Shown in pieces: positions 25,412 to 34,324 of a stretch of 64,000 nt of DNA. The number at the start of each line of letters is the position of its first letter. Within the stretch, counting starts at the first letter, position 1. The stretch covers positions 34,673 to 98,672 of the forward strand of contig CAAEOL010000041.1 of the NCBI GenBank assembly GCA_900757595.1, given 5' to 3'. The translations under genes and the position numbers were made by a program. The notes under the pieces were generated by a model. It made no database searches and was not told the DNA's origin. It worked only from the letters and a program-made list of their open reading frames with translations. This DNA is from an uncultured Collinsella sp. GTDB taxonomy: Bacteria > Actinomycetota > Coriobacteriia > Coriobacteriales > Coriobacteriaceae.

Positions 25412-25810
25412 ATGAACCTTACAGACCCGATCGCAGATATGCTTACGCGCATCCGTAACGCTAACTCTGTGAACAAGGCCACGGTCTCCATGCCGAGCAG
25501 CAAGAAGCTCGTCGAGATCGCTCGTGTTCTGCACGAGGAGGGCTACATCGAGGGCTACGATGTCGAGGACACCGTTCCCCAGAAGACTCTGCACATCACG
25601 CTTAAGTATGGTCCCAAGAAGGCTAAGGTCATCAACGGCATCCGCCGCATTTCCAAGCCGGGCCTGCGTAAGTACACCGGCGTTGCCGACATGCCCCGCG
25701 TCCGCGGTGGCCTTGGTACCGCCATTATTTCCACCAGCCATGGCGTCATGACCGACCGCGATGCTCGCAAGCACAACGTCGGCGGCGAGATCATCGCTTA
25801 CGTCTGGTAA
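25412..25810 (+). CDS. rpsH: 30S ribosomal protein S8
   Basis: uS8, 132 residues, a primary 16S rRNA binder and in some bacteria the translational regulator of the spc operon. It has the family start MNLTDPIADMLTRIRNA and the C-terminal STSHGVMTDRDARK. A 119-nt gap separates it from rpsZ, long for this operon, with no clear structure. Confidence 0.97.
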   Translation: MNLTDPIADMLTRIRNANSVNKATVSMPSSKKLVEIARVLHEEGYIEGYDVEDTVPQKTLHITLKYGPKKAKVINGIRRISKPGLRKYTGVADMPRVRGGLGTAIISTSHGVMTDRDARKHNVGGEIIAYVW

Positions 25811-25843
25811 TTCGCTCGGTAGGTAGAAGGAAAGGAGATCACC

Positions 25844-26380
25844 GTGTCTCGTATCGGTAATAAGCCTGTCCAGATTCCCGCCGGAGTCGAAGTGGCAGTC
25901 AACGGCAACAACGTTGTCGTCAAGGGCCCCAAGGGCCAGCTCGAGCTCGATGTCTTTGAGAAGCTCGCTATCAACGTCGAGGACAACGTCCTCACCGTTT
26001 CCCGTCCCGACGACGAGCGTGAGACCCGTGCCCGCCACGGCCTCACCCGCGCCCTCATCCACAACATGGTTGTTGGCGTTTCCGAGGGCTTCGAGAAGAA
26101 GCTCGAGCTCGCCGGCGTCGGTTACCGCGTTCAGCAGAAGGGCAAGAACCTCGAGTTCTCCCTGGGCTTCTCGCACCCCGTGATCGTCGAGGCTCCCGAG
26201 GGCATCACCTTCGAGGTTCCCGACAACACCCACGTGAACGTCAAGGGTATCAATAAGCAGCAGGTCGGTCAGATCGCCGCTGAGATCCGCGGCCATCGTC
26301 CTCCCGAGCCTTACAAGGGCAAGGGTATCCACTACGTTGGCGAGCACATCCGCCGCAAGCTGGGTAAGGCCGCCAAGTAG
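25844..26380 (+). CDS. rplF: 50S ribosomal protein L6
   Basis: uL6, 178 residues, two repeated alpha/beta domains near the factor-binding site. It begins with GTG after AAAGGAG (MSRIGNKPVQIPAGV) and ends with the conserved GKGIHYVGEHIRRKLGK. The rplR gene follows after a small hairpin. Confidence 0.97.
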   Translation: MSRIGNKPVQIPAGVEVAVNGNNVVVKGPKGQLELDVFEKLAINVEDNVLTVSRPDDERETRARHGLTRALIHNMVVGVSEGFEKKLELAGVGYRVQQKGKNLEFSLGFSHPVIVEAPEGITFEVPDNTHVNVKGINKQQVGQIAAEIRGHRPPEPYKGKGIHYVGEHIRRKLGKAAK

Positions 26381-26405
26381 TCGTAACCGACTCACTCGCA
26401 TAAGA

Positions 26406-26427
26406 CCAGCACCCCGTCAGGTGCTGG
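26406..26427 (+). other. Intercistronic hairpin rplF-rplR
   Basis: CCAGCACC (26406-26413) and GGTGCTGG (26420-26427) form a perfect 8-bp stem with a 6-nt loop. It is followed 15 nt later by TTTTTAGGAG, the rplR ribosome site. It may tune expression between the two halves of the operon. Confidence 0.45.
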
Positions 26428-26455
26428 CAAGATCAACCTTTTTAGGAGTTTACGT

Positions 26456-26824
26456 ATGAACAAGCATAAGGCGAAGCTGGAAGGCCTCAAGCGTCGTCAG
26501 CGTCGTGTTCGCGGCAAGGTCTCGGGTACCTCCGAGCGTCCGCGCCTTCGCGTGACCCGTACTAACGCCAACATCTATGCCCAGATCATCGACGACAGCA
26601 AGGGCTCCAGCCTGACGCTCGTCTCTGCCTCGACCCTCGAGGCCGAGTTCAAGGGCACCCACACCTCGAACAAGGAGGCTGCGGAGAAGGTCGGTCAGCT
26701 CGTTGGCAAGCGCGCCATCGAGGCCGGCATCACCAAGGTCGCCTTCGATCGCGGTGGCCGTATCTACCATGGCCGCGTCAAGGCCCTCGCCGACGGTGCT
26801 CGTGCCGCCGGTCTCGAGTTCTAG
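26456..26824 (+). CDS. rplR: 50S ribosomal protein L18
   Basis: uL18, 122 residues, binds 5S rRNA with L5. It has an Arg/Lys-rich N-terminus (LKRRQRRVRGKVSG) and the conserved RLRVTRTNANIYAQIID segment. It starts after TTAGGAG; rpsE follows after 14 bp. Confidence 0.97.
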   Translation: MNKHKAKLEGLKRRQRRVRGKVSGTSERPRLRVTRTNANIYAQIIDDSKGSSLTLVSASTLEAEFKGTHTSNKEAAEKVGQLVGKRAIEAGITKVAFDRGGRIYHGRVKALADGARAAGLEF

Positions 26825-26838
26825 GAGGTATGTAGCAC

Positions 26839-27363
26839 ATGGCTCGTAATCAGAAGCAGCAGCGCGAGGCCTCCGAGTTCGAGGAGCGCGTCGTTTACAT
26901 CAACCGCGTGTCGAAGACCGTCAAGGGTGGTCGTCGCATGAGCCTCGTCGCTCTCGTCGTCGTTGGCGACGGCAAGGGCAACGTCGGCGTTGGCATGGGC
27001 AAGTCCGCTGAGGTGCCCATGGCCATCTCCAAGGCATCTCTCGATGCCAAGAAGAACATGTTCCACGTGCCGGTGACCGAGCAGGGCACCATCCCGCACG
27101 AGGTTCTCGGCCACTTTGGTGCCGGCCGCATCATCATTAAGCCCGCTGTCGAGGGTACCGGCGTTATCGCCGGCGGCGCCGTGCGTCCCCTCTTTGAGCT
27201 TGCTGGCATCAAGAACGTCCTGTCCAAGTCCCTCGGTACCGACAACGGCCTCAACATCATCAAGGCTGCCGTCGAGGGCCTCAAGGAGCTCTCCAGCCCT
27301 GAGGACGTCGCGGCTCGCCGTGGCCTGACGGTCTCCGAGATGTTCGTCGGTAAGGAGAACTAA
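26839..27363 (+). CDS. rpsE: 30S ribosomal protein S5
   Basis: uS5, 174 residues, involved in decoding fidelity. The double-stranded RNA-binding-like N-domain (FEERVVYINRVSKTVKGG) and the C-domain (GAGRIIIKPAVEGTGVIAGG) are complete. It starts after AGGAGG and ends 2 bp before rpmD. Confidence 0.97.
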   Translation: MARNQKQQREASEFEERVVYINRVSKTVKGGRRMSLVALVVVGDGKGNVGVGMGKSAEVPMAISKASLDAKKNMFHVPVTEQGTIPHEVLGHFGAGRIIIKPAVEGTGVIAGGAVRPLFELAGIKNVLSKSLGTDNGLNIIKAAVEGLKELSSPEDVAARRGLTVSEMFVGKEN

Positions 27364-27365
27364 GC

Positions 27366-27548
27366 ATGGCTGACACCATCAAGATCAAGCAGGTCCGCAG
27401 CACCAACGGTTGCAAGCAGGACCAGGTCCGTACTGTCCGTGCCCTCGGTCTCCACAGGATCCGCGAGGTTCGCGAGATTGCTGACAACGAGTCCGTCCGC
27501 GGCATGATCTTCAAGGTCAAGCACCTTGTCGAGATTGTAGAGGAGTAG
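27366..27548 (+). CDS. rpmD: 50S ribosomal protein L30
   Basis: uL30, 60 residues, with the family pattern KQVRSTNGCKQDQVRTVRAL. It is tightly packed between rpsE and rplO, with 2- and 3-bp gaps. Confidence 0.95.
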   Translation: MADTIKIKQVRSTNGCKQDQVRTVRALGLHRIREVREIADNESVRGMIFKVKHLVEIVEE

Positions 27549-27551
27549 CAA

Positions 27552-28001
27552 ATGCAGCTTCACGATCTTACTCCCGCGCCCGGTTCCACCAAGAACCGCA
27601 AGCGCGTCGGCCGTGGCAATTCTTCGGGTCACGGCACCACTTCTGGCCGCGGTCAGAAGGGCCAGGGTTCCCGCTCTGGCGGCACCAAGGGTGCCGGCTT
27701 CGAGGGTGGCCAGACTCCGCTGGCTATGCGCCTGCCCAAGCTTCCGGGCTTCCGCAATCCCCGTCGTATCGAGTACACCGCTGTTAACGTTGAGCGTCTC
27801 GAGCGCAAGTTCGAGGACGGCGCTGTGATCGACGGTGCCGCTCTTAAGGCCGCTCGCATCACCAAGAGCGAGTTCGAGCCCGTCAAGGTGCTCGGCAATG
27901 GTGAGCTCACCAAGAAGTTCACGGTCAAGGTCGACAAGGTCAGCGCTTCTGCGCAGGCCAAGATCGAGGCCGCCGGCGGAAAGGTCGAGCTGCCGTGCTA
28001 A
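27552..28001 (+). CDS. rplO: 50S ribosomal protein L15
   Basis: uL15, 149 residues. The Gly/Arg-rich N-terminus (LTPAPGSTKNRKRVGRG) and the GQTPLAMRLPKLPGF region are typical. Its stop overlaps the GTG start of secY (GTGCTAA), so the two are translationally coupled. Confidence 0.97.
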   Translation: MQLHDLTPAPGSTKNRKRVGRGNSSGHGTTSGRGQKGQGSRSGGTKGAGFEGGQTPLAMRLPKLPGFRNPRRIEYTAVNVERLERKFEDGAVIDGAALKAARITKSEFEPVKVLGNGELTKKFTVKVDKVSASAQAKIEAAGGKVELPC

Positions 28002-29281
28002 ATGGTCTTAAGAATGCTTTCCGCATCAAAGAATTGCGCGAAAAGATTCTTTTTACCATAGCTATGCTCGTCGTGTACCGCATTGGTGCGCACGTTCCTG
28101 TGCCCGGCATTCCCTTCCAGGGGATGCTGGGCCTTTTCTCGACCGATAACAATTCGGTCGCCGCAGGTGCTATGGCCCTCCTGAATCTTTTCTCTGGTGG
28201 CGCGTTGAGCTATGTTTCGGTGTTCTCCTTGGGCATCATGCCTTACATCACCAGCTCGATCATCCTCCAGATGCTCCAGGCCGTTGTGCCTTCCCTGCAT
28301 GAGCTTGCCCGCGAGGGCGAGGTCGGTCAGACCAAGATTACGCAGTATTCGCGTTACCTCACCCTGGCTCTGGCAATCCTCAACTCCGTGGGTTACCTCT
28401 TCCTCTTTAAGAGCTTCGGCATCAGCTTTAATGGCGCCGGCGCTCCCGAGATCATCTTCGACCTCATGATCGTCGGCACGCTCACTGCGGGCGCTATGCT
28501 GATCATGTGGATTGGTGAGCTCATCACCCAGCGCGGTATCGGTAATGGCATGTCGCTGATCATCTTTGCGAACATCATGGCCGGCCTGCCGCAGGCGATC
28601 TTCTCCAGCACCGAGGGCAATGCCGGTGGCATCATCACCATGGTGATCATCTGCGCCATCATCCTGCTGGTTATCCCGCTGATCGTTTTCCTTGAGCGCG
28701 GCCAGCGCCGCATCCCGGTCTCCTACGCCAAACGCGTCGTGGGCCGTCGCATGATGGGTGGCCAGACCACCTACCTGCCCATCAAGGTCAACACCGCGGG
28801 TGTCGTGCCGATCATCTTCGCTTCGGCGCTGCTGTACTTCCCGGCTCAGATTGCCGTGTTCTTCCCCGGCATCGGCTGGATTCAGGCAGTTGCCTCTGCG
28901 CTTTCGACCGGTTGGCTCAACTGGGTGCTTAACGTTGTCCTCATCGTGTTCTTCGCGTACTTCTACACCTCCATGGTGTTCAACCCCGATGACACGGCCG
29001 ATAACCTTAAGAAGCAGGGCGGCTTTATTCCGGGCGTGCGTCCGGGTAGGGCTACCGCGGCCTACATCAAGAACGCGCTCAACAAGATTACGCTTCCCAG
29101 CGCTGTCTTTTTGGCGCTCATCGCCATCGTGCCTTCGATCATCTTCTCCTTCACGGGTAACCATCTGATCCAGGCATTTGGCGGCACGTCCATCCTCATC
29201 ATGGTCGGCGTCGTGCTCGACACGGTCGATAAGCTCGAAGGCCAGATCAAGATGTATGATTACGATGGATTCTTTAAATAG
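27995..29281 (+). CDS. secY: Preprotein translocase subunit SecY
   Basis: The channel subunit of the Sec translocon, 428 residues with about ten transmembrane helices. Seen: VYRIGAHVPVPGI near TM1, the plug region, ITQRGIGNGMSLIIFANI, and the conserved cytoplasmic PVSYAKRVVGRRMMGGQTTYLPIK. It begins with GTG inside the rplO stop. adk follows after 18 bp. Confidence 0.97.
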   Translation: MLNGLKNAFRIKELREKILFTIAMLVVYRIGAHVPVPGIPFQGMLGLFSTDNNSVAAGAMALLNLFSGGALSYVSVFSLGIMPYITSSIILQMLQAVVPSLHELAREGEVGQTKITQYSRYLTLALAILNSVGYLFLFKSFGISFNGAGAPEIIFDLMIVGTLTAGAMLIMWIGELITQRGIGNGMSLIIFANIMAGLPQAIFSSTEGNAGGIITMVIICAIILLVIPLIVFLERGQRRIPVSYAKRVVGRRMMGGQTTYLPIKVNTAGVVPIIFASALLYFPAQIAVFFPGIGWIQAVASALSTGWLNWVLNVVLIVFFAYFYTSMVFNPDDTADNLKKQGGFIPGVRPGRATAAYIKNALNKITLPSAVFLALIAIVPSIIFSFTGNHLIQAFGGTSILIMVGVVLDTVDKLEGQIKMYDYDGFFK

Positions 29282-29299
29282 GCTAGAGGAGGATTGCTC

Positions 29300-29926
29300 A
29301 TGAACCTCGTATTGCTCGGAGCTCCGGGTGCCGGCAAGGGCACCGTCGCACAGGAGCTCGTCGCCGAGTTTGGCGTCGCTCACATTTCCACGGGCGACCT
29401 GCTGCGTGCTGCCGTCAAGGGTGGCACCGAGCTTGGTATTCAGGCTAAGAAGTACATGGACGCTGGCGAGCTCGTTCCCGACCAGATCGTGATCGACCTT
29501 GTCAAGGAGCGCCTTGCCGCCGATGACGCCCAGCAGGGCTTCATCCTCGACGGCTTCCCGCGCAACACCGCCCAGGCCGTGACGCTCGATTCCGAGCTCT
29601 CCGCCATGGGTCGCGAGATCGACTGTGCCCTTCTGGTCGACGTGGCCCCCGAGGTCATTATCGATCGTCTGTCTTCGCGTCGCACCTGCCGCGCCTGCGG
29701 TTACACCGGCACCGCTGCCGATGCTACCTGCCCCAAGTGCGCAGGCGAGATGTATCAGCGCGACGACGACAAGCCCGAGACCATCAAGAACCGTCTCGAC
29801 GTCTACGAGAAGTCCACGAGCCCGCTCGTCGACTACTATCGTGGTCAGGGTCTGCTCAAGTCGGTCAACGGTGACCAGGCTCGCGAGACCGTGTACGGGG
29901 ATGTCAAAGAGGCTCTCGGTCTATGA
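29300..29926 (+). CDS. adk: Adenylate kinase
   Basis: Converts ATP and AMP to two ADP. It is 208 residues, with P-loop GAPGAGKGT at about 6-14 and a zinc-type LID domain with four cysteines (CRAC and CPKC, about residues 129-150), normal in Gram-positives. I chose ATG 29300 after GAGGAGG over TTG 29294. The TGA stop overlaps the map start (ATGA). Confidence 0.96.
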   Translation: MNLVLLGAPGAGKGTVAQELVAEFGVAHISTGDLLRAAVKGGTELGIQAKKYMDAGELVPDQIVIDLVKERLAADDAQQGFILDGFPRNTAQAVTLDSELSAMGREIDCALLVDVAPEVIIDRLSSRRTCRACGYTGTAADATCPKCAGEMYQRDDDKPETIKNRLDVYEKSTSPLVDYYRGQGLLKSVNGDQARETVYGDVKEALGL

Positions 29927-30711
29927 TCAAGATTAAGTCTGCAACGCAAATCGAGCAGATGAAGAAGGCAGGAGCGCTATCTAAGATGGCGCTCCGCCAC
30001 GTTGGAGCCATGGTGCGCCCCGGCGTTTCGACTTTTGAGCTCGATCAGCTCGCGGAGCAGATTATCCGCATGCATGGCGGCACCCCGGCCTTTAAGGGTT
30101 ACGGCGGGTTCCCGGGGACCATTTGCGCATCGATCAACGATGCCGTGGTCCACGGTATTCCCAACCCCGACATGATCCTGCGCGATGGCGATATCATCTC
30201 CATCGATACGGGAGCCGTTGTCGACGGTTGGGTCGGCGATAACGCTTGGACGTTTTTCGTCGGCACCCCCACGCCCGAAGCCAAGGCTTTGTGCGAGGTC
30301 ACGCGCGATTGCCTTAAGGCTGCCATCGAGCAGGCTGTTCCCGGTAACCATATCGGGGACGTCGGTTATGCCGTTCAGTCCCTCGCCGAGTCTCACGGTT
30401 ACGGCGTGCTTCGTGATTATGTGGGCCATGGCATTGGCCGCGTGATGCACGAGGACCCCAACGTTCCTAACTATGGAAAGAAGGGGAGGGGCGTTCGCCT
30501 CCAAGCCGGCATGGTCATTGCCATCGAGCCGATGGTTACGATGGGTTCCAACCATGTGAGCACGGGCTCCGACGGTTGGATTGTTACGACCAACGACCAC
30601 CTGCCCGCCGCTCACTACGAGAACACCGTCGCCATCACCAATGACGGTCCGGTGATTCTCACCACGGATGCGCAAGGTGCTTGGTGTTCCTTGCAGGGCG
30701 GTGAAATGTAG
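29923..30711 (+). CDS. map: Methionine aminopeptidase, type I
   Basis: Removes the N-terminal methionine from new proteins. It is 262 residues, with metal ligands in the family segments DDAVVHGIPNPD-type (about residue 66), SIDTGAVVDGWVGDNAWTF, GHGIGRVMHEDP and IEPMV. It overlaps adk by 4 bp, the classic secY-adk-map order. The infA promoter follows. Confidence 0.96.
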   Translation: MIKIKSATQIEQMKKAGALSKMALRHVGAMVRPGVSTFELDQLAEQIIRMHGGTPAFKGYGGFPGTICASINDAVVHGIPNPDMILRDGDIISIDTGAVVDGWVGDNAWTFFVGTPTPEAKALCEVTRDCLKAAIEQAVPGNHIGDVGYAVQSLAESHGYGVLRDYVGHGIGRVMHEDPNVPNYGKKGRGVRLQAGMVIAIEPMVTMGSNHVSTGSDGWIVTTNDHLPAAHYENTVAITNDGPVILTTDAQGAWCSLQGGEM

Positions 30712-30785
30712 GACTTGCGTAAACGCACGCCTTAACATTTCAAATGTAACAAGTTCTACTTAGTTGTGGAGCCATTACGAAGTTA

Positions 30786-30814
30786 TTACGATGCGTGCAT
30801 ACGTGTTGTAAAAT
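30786..30814 (+). promoter_or_regulatory. Predicted promoter of infA-rpmJ-rpsM-rpsK-rpsD-rpoA-rplQ
   Basis: TTACGA (30786-30791), a 17-bp spacer and TAAAAT (30809-30814), 40 bp upstream of infA. The -10 is good, the -35 weak. Confidence 0.45.
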
Positions 30815-30853
30815 ACTCAATCGCTGTCGTTTTCTAGAGAAAGATGATTGCTT

Positions 30854-31072
30854 GTGAAGAAGGAAGACGCAATTGAGCTCGAGGGTACGGTAAAGGAACC
30901 GTTGCCCAATGCCATGTTTAAGGTTGAGCTCGAGAACGGTCATTCGGTTCTGTGCAACATTTCTGGCAAGATCCGAATGAATTACATCCGTATTCTCCCC
31001 GGTGACAGGGTTGTCGTGGAGCTTTCCCCGTACGACCTGACCCGCGGCCGCATCACCTATCGCTACAAATAG
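30854..31072 (+). CDS. infA: Translation initiation factor IF-1
   Basis: A 72-residue OB-fold protein that binds the ribosomal A site at initiation. Family pattern: KKEDAIELEG, LPNAMFKVELENGH, ISGKIRMNYIRILPGDRV. I chose GTG 30854, which gives the usual N-terminus; TTG 30848 adds only two residues. Confidence 0.95.
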   Translation: MKKEDAIELEGTVKEPLPNAMFKVELENGHSVLCNISGKIRMNYIRILPGDRVVVELSPYDLTRGRITYRYK

Positions 31073-31222
31073 CGGCACGCATACACGCACTCCATTTCCG
31101 ACTGCAGGCTTAGCTCAACCTACGGTCGGATTGTGTGTGAAGACCAGCCATAGTTTTAAACGCCTGCGGCTGGGCGAGTAGATAGTAGGGAAGTAGTTTG
31201 AGCGCTACCGAAAGGAAGAACG

Positions 31223-31336
31223 ATGAAGGTACGTCCTTCGGTCAAGAAGATGTGCGATAAGTGCAAAATCATTAGGCGCCATGGCAAGGTCCTCGTCATT
31301 TGCGAGAACCCCCGTCATAAGCAGCGTCAGGGTTAA
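31223..31336 (+). CDS. rpmJ: 50S ribosomal protein L36
   Basis: bL36, 37 residues, starting MKVRPSVKKMCDKCKIIRRHG. It has the zinc ligands Cys11, Cys14 and Cys27 and a final His (residue 32). The ribosome site is AAAGGAAG. It lies between infA and rpsM as expected. Confidence 0.96.
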   Translation: MKVRPSVKKMCDKCKIIRRHGKVLVICENPRHKQRQG

Positions 31337-31350
31337 GAGAGGAGACTACG

Positions 31351-31725
31351 TTGGCCCGTATTAATGGTGTCGACCTCCCGCGTGAGAAGCGCGTTGAGAT
31401 CGGTCTGACCTACATTTACGGCATCGGCCGCACCACTGCGACGAAGATTTGCGTCGAGTGCAACGTTAACGTGGACACGCGCGTTAAGGACCTCACCGAG
31501 GATGAGGTTAACGCCATCCGCGATTATATCGATAAGAATCAGATCATGGTTGAGGGCGACCTCCGCCGTGAGCGCAACCAGAACGTCAAGCGCCTTATGG
31601 ACATCGGCTGCAACCGCGGCCTTCGTCACCGCAAGGGCCTCCCGGTCCGCGGCCAGCGCACCCACACTAACGCTCGTACCCGCAAGGGCCCGAAGCGTCA
31701 GATCGGTGCTAAGAAGAAGAAATAA
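31351..31725 (+). CDS. rpsM: 30S ribosomal protein S13
   Basis: uS13, 124 residues, in the head of the small subunit, contacting tRNA. It begins with TTG after GAGAGGAGA and shows ARINGVDLPREKRVEIGLTY, the conserved GLRHRKGLPVRGQRT and a basic tail. There is a 14-bp gap to rpsK. Confidence 0.96.
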   Translation: MARINGVDLPREKRVEIGLTYIYGIGRTTATKICVECNVNVDTRVKDLTEDEVNAIRDYIDKNQIMVEGDLRRERNQNVKRLMDIGCNRGLRHRKGLPVRGQRTHTNARTRKGPKRQIGAKKKK

Positions 31726-31739
31726 GGAGCGCTAGATAG

Positions 31740-32144
31740 ATGGCTACTGCTAAGAAGAACGTTCGCGCTGCCCGTCTGAAGCGCGCGGACCGTAAGAACA
31801 TTTCCGTGGGCCAGGCTCACATTCGTTCTACGTTCAACAACACGATCGTTTCGATCACCGATCCCCAGGGCAACGTCATTTCCTGGAAGTCGGCTGGCCA
31901 GGTGGGCTTCAAGGGCTCCCGTAAGTCCACGCCGTTCGCTGCCCAGATGGCTGCCGAGGCTGCTGCCAAGCAGGCCATGGAGCACGGTATGAAGAAGGTT
32001 TCCGTCTTCGTCAAGGGCCCCGGCTCCGGTCGTGAGACCGCCATTCGCTCCCTCCAGGCCGCTGGCCTCGAGGTCTCGAGCATCCAGGACAAGACCCCCA
32101 TCCCGCACAACGGCTGCCGCCCCAAGAAGCGTCGCCGCGTGTAA
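31740..32144 (+). CDS. rpsK: 30S ribosomal protein S11
   Basis: uS11, 134 residues, in the platform near the mRNA exit. Family segments: GQAHIRSTFNNTIVSITD, KGSRKSTPFAAQMAAEAA and a C-terminal PHNGCRPKKRRRV. Confidence 0.97.
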   Translation: MATAKKNVRAARLKRADRKNISVGQAHIRSTFNNTIVSITDPQGNVISWKSAGQVGFKGSRKSTPFAAQMAAEAAAKQAMEHGMKKVSVFVKGPGSGRETAIRSLQAAGLEVSSIQDKTPIPHNGCRPKKRRRV

Positions 32145-32163
32145 CTGAAAGGATCGTATCAAT

Positions 32164-32760
32164 ATGGCAATCGACAGGACTCCTGTTCTTAAGCGCTGCC
32201 GTCAGCTCGGGATCGATCCCGCTGAGCTCGGTTACAGCAGCAAGAAGGAATCTATCCGTCAGCCCAAGCGCCGTCGCAAGGAATCTGAGTACGGCATGCA
32301 GCTGCGCGAGAAGCAGAAGGTCAAGTTCATCTATGGCGTTCTGGAGAAGCAGTTCCACGGCTACTTCAACAAGGCCCGTAAGATGAACGGCGTCACCGGT
32401 GAGAACCTCATGATCATCCTTGAGTCTCGTCTTGACAACGTCGTCTTCCGTCTTGGCTTCGCCCGCACCCGCAAAGAGGCTCGTCAGTCCGTCCGTCACG
32501 GTCACTTCACCGTGAACGGCAAGCGCGTGGACATCCCGTCCTACCGCGTCAAGGCCGGCGACGTCGTCGCAGTCGGCGAGAAGTTCCGTGACCTCCTCCC
32601 CATCAAGGAGGCTCTGATTTCCTCCGAGCGTTTCGAGGTCCCTGGCTGGCTCGAGGTCGATATCGAGAAGCTGTCTGGTAACGTGCTCGCTCTGCCGACG
32701 CGTGAGCAGATCAGCGGTGATATCAACGAGCAGCTCATCGTCGAGCTCTACTCTAAGTAG
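32164..32760 (+). CDS. rpsD: 30S ribosomal protein S4
   Basis: uS4, 198 residues, an early 16S rRNA binder; in many bacteria it represses its own operon. It carries an S4 domain (about residues 90-150: LESRLDNVVFRLGFARTRKEA, then VNGKRVDIPSYRVK). The N-terminal zinc cysteines of some S4 proteins are absent (one Cys only). Confidence 0.96.
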   Translation: MAIDRTPVLKRCRQLGIDPAELGYSSKKESIRQPKRRRKESEYGMQLREKQKVKFIYGVLEKQFHGYFNKARKMNGVTGENLMIILESRLDNVVFRLGFARTRKEARQSVRHGHFTVNGKRVDIPSYRVKAGDVVAVGEKFRDLLPIKEALISSERFEVPGWLEVDIEKLSGNVLALPTREQISGDINEQLIVELYSK

Positions 32761-32792
32761 TCCATCCGGGCTGCTGAGGCTGGAGGTAATAC

Positions 32793-33734
32793 ATGTCAGA
32801 ATTCATTAGGCCTCAGGTTCAGGTCGAAGAGATTAACGAGACGTCTGCTCGTGTCTCCGTTGAGCCGCTCGAGCGTGGCTACGGCGATACGCTGGGTAAC
32901 TCCCTTCGTCGCGTTCTTCTGTCCTCGCTCGAGGGTGCCGCCGTCGAGGCTATTCAGATCGATGGCGCGCAGCACGAGTTCATGACCATCCCTAACATGG
33001 TCGAGGATGTCACCGACATCGTCCTGAATGTCAAGGGTCTTGTCTTCAGGGCTCTCGGCACGACCGACGAGGCGACCGCAACCATCTCGGTTGACGGCCC
33101 CTGCGAGGTCACCGGTGCGGACTTCTTTATTCCGTCCGAGTTTGAGCTGGTCAACCCCGAGCAGCACATCGCTACGCTCACCGAGGGTGGCCATCTCACC
33201 ATGAGCATGCGCATCGGCTATGGCCGCGGCTATGTTTCTGGCGAGGCCAACAAGCGCGACAACGATCCCATCGGTGTGATCCACGTCGACTCGCTGTACT
33301 CGCCGGTTTCCCGTTGCGCCAAGCTCGTTGAGGCTTGCCGTGTCGGTCAGCACACCGACTACGACCGCCTTGTCCTCGAGATCGAGACCAACGGCTCCAT
33401 CGCTCCGCGCGACGCCGTGGTCCAGGCTGCCAATATCATTAACCAGCATATGGCTGCCTTTATGAACCTTGCCGAGACCCCCGAGGTCGAGGAGGAGGCT
33501 TCGATCTTCGCTCCCGAGGTCACCAACGACAACGCCGAGCTGGACAAGCAGATCGAGGATCTGGACCTTTCCGTCCGTTCCTACAACTGCCTTAAGCGCG
33601 CCAGCATTCACTCGGTCCGTCAGCTCGTTGAGTTCTCGGAGAACGATCTGCTCAACATCCGTAACTTCGGTGTTAAGTCGATCGAGGAAGTGAAGGACAA
33701 GCTTGAGTCCATGGGCCTGAGCCTGAAGGCTTAA
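32793..33734 (+). CDS. rpoA: RNA polymerase alpha subunit
   Basis: 313 residues. The N-terminal dimerisation domain (ERGYGDTLGNSLRRVLLSSLEGAAVE) assembles the core. The C-terminal domain (ENDLLNIRNFGVKSIEEVKDKL) contacts promoters and activators. The linker around residues 230-245 is acidic. It starts after GGAGG, with rplQ 30 bp downstream. Confidence 0.97.
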   Translation: MSEFIRPQVQVEEINETSARVSVEPLERGYGDTLGNSLRRVLLSSLEGAAVEAIQIDGAQHEFMTIPNMVEDVTDIVLNVKGLVFRALGTTDEATATISVDGPCEVTGADFFIPSEFELVNPEQHIATLTEGGHLTMSMRIGYGRGYVSGEANKRDNDPIGVIHVDSLYSPVSRCAKLVEACRVGQHTDYDRLVLEIETNGSIAPRDAVVQAANIINQHMAAFMNLAETPEVEEEASIFAPEVTNDNAELDKQIEDLDLSVRSYNCLKRASIHSVRQLVEFSENDLLNIRNFGVKSIEEVKDKLESMGLSLKA

Positions 33735-33764
33735 TGCTTCGCATATTTGAGGAGAAACTAGACC

Positions 33765-34232
33765 ATGCGTCACAACGTTAAGAAGGGCCTGAAGCTCGGC
33801 ACCGATGCGAGCCACACCAAGGCCATGAAGAAGAGCCTGGCCAAGGCCCTCTTCGAGAACGACCGCATCAAGACCACCGAGACCCGCGCTAAGGCGCTGC
33901 GTTCGGTCGTCGACCCGATCATCACTTGGGCCAAGAAGGGCGACCTGCACTCTCGTCGTCTGGCTATCGCCAAGCTCGGCGACAAGCAGCTCGTTGCCGA
34001 GATCTTCGACAAGGCTGCCCAGGGCATGTGGCAGGACCGTAACGGCGGTTACACCCGCATCATGAAGCTCGGCAACCGCAAGGGCGACAACGCTCCCATC
34101 GTTATCATGGAGCTCGTCACCGAGCCTTGCACGCCTAAGGCCAAGAAGGCTGCTCCGGCCCCCAAGAAGGCCGCTGCTCCCAAGAAGGTCGAGGCCGTCG
34201 AGGAGGCTCCTGCTGAGGAGACCGCTGAGTAG
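33765..34232 (+). CDS. rplQ: 50S ribosomal protein L17 with Ala/Lys-rich tail
   Basis: bL17. The core (about residues 1-120: MRHNVKKGLKLGTDASHTKAM) is normal. About 35 extra C-terminal residues are low-complexity Ala, Pro, Lys and Glu (KAKKAAPAPKKAAAPKK, ending AEETAE). L31 (rpmE, 56 kb) has a similar tail. A strong terminator follows. Confidence 0.95.
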   Translation: MRHNVKKGLKLGTDASHTKAMKKSLAKALFENDRIKTTETRAKALRSVVDPIITWAKKGDLHSRRLAIAKLGDKQLVAEIFDKAAQGMWQDRNGGYTRIMKLGNRKGDNAPIVIMELVTEPCTPKAKKAAPAPKKAAAPKKVEAVEEAPAEETAE

Positions 34233-34258
34233 ACTTTCCGTCTGCATAGGCTATATTC

Positions 34259-34289
34259 GAGGGGTACGTTCGCGTACCCCTCTTTTTTT
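34259..34289 (+). terminator. Terminator of the ribosomal/rpoA operon
   Basis: The 10-bp arms 34259-34268 and 34273-34282 flank a TTCG tetraloop closed by CG pairs, followed by seven T. Confidence 0.92.
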
Positions 34290-34324
34290 GTCGCGATACC
34301 GTTGATTGTTTGTTGGGAGCGTCC

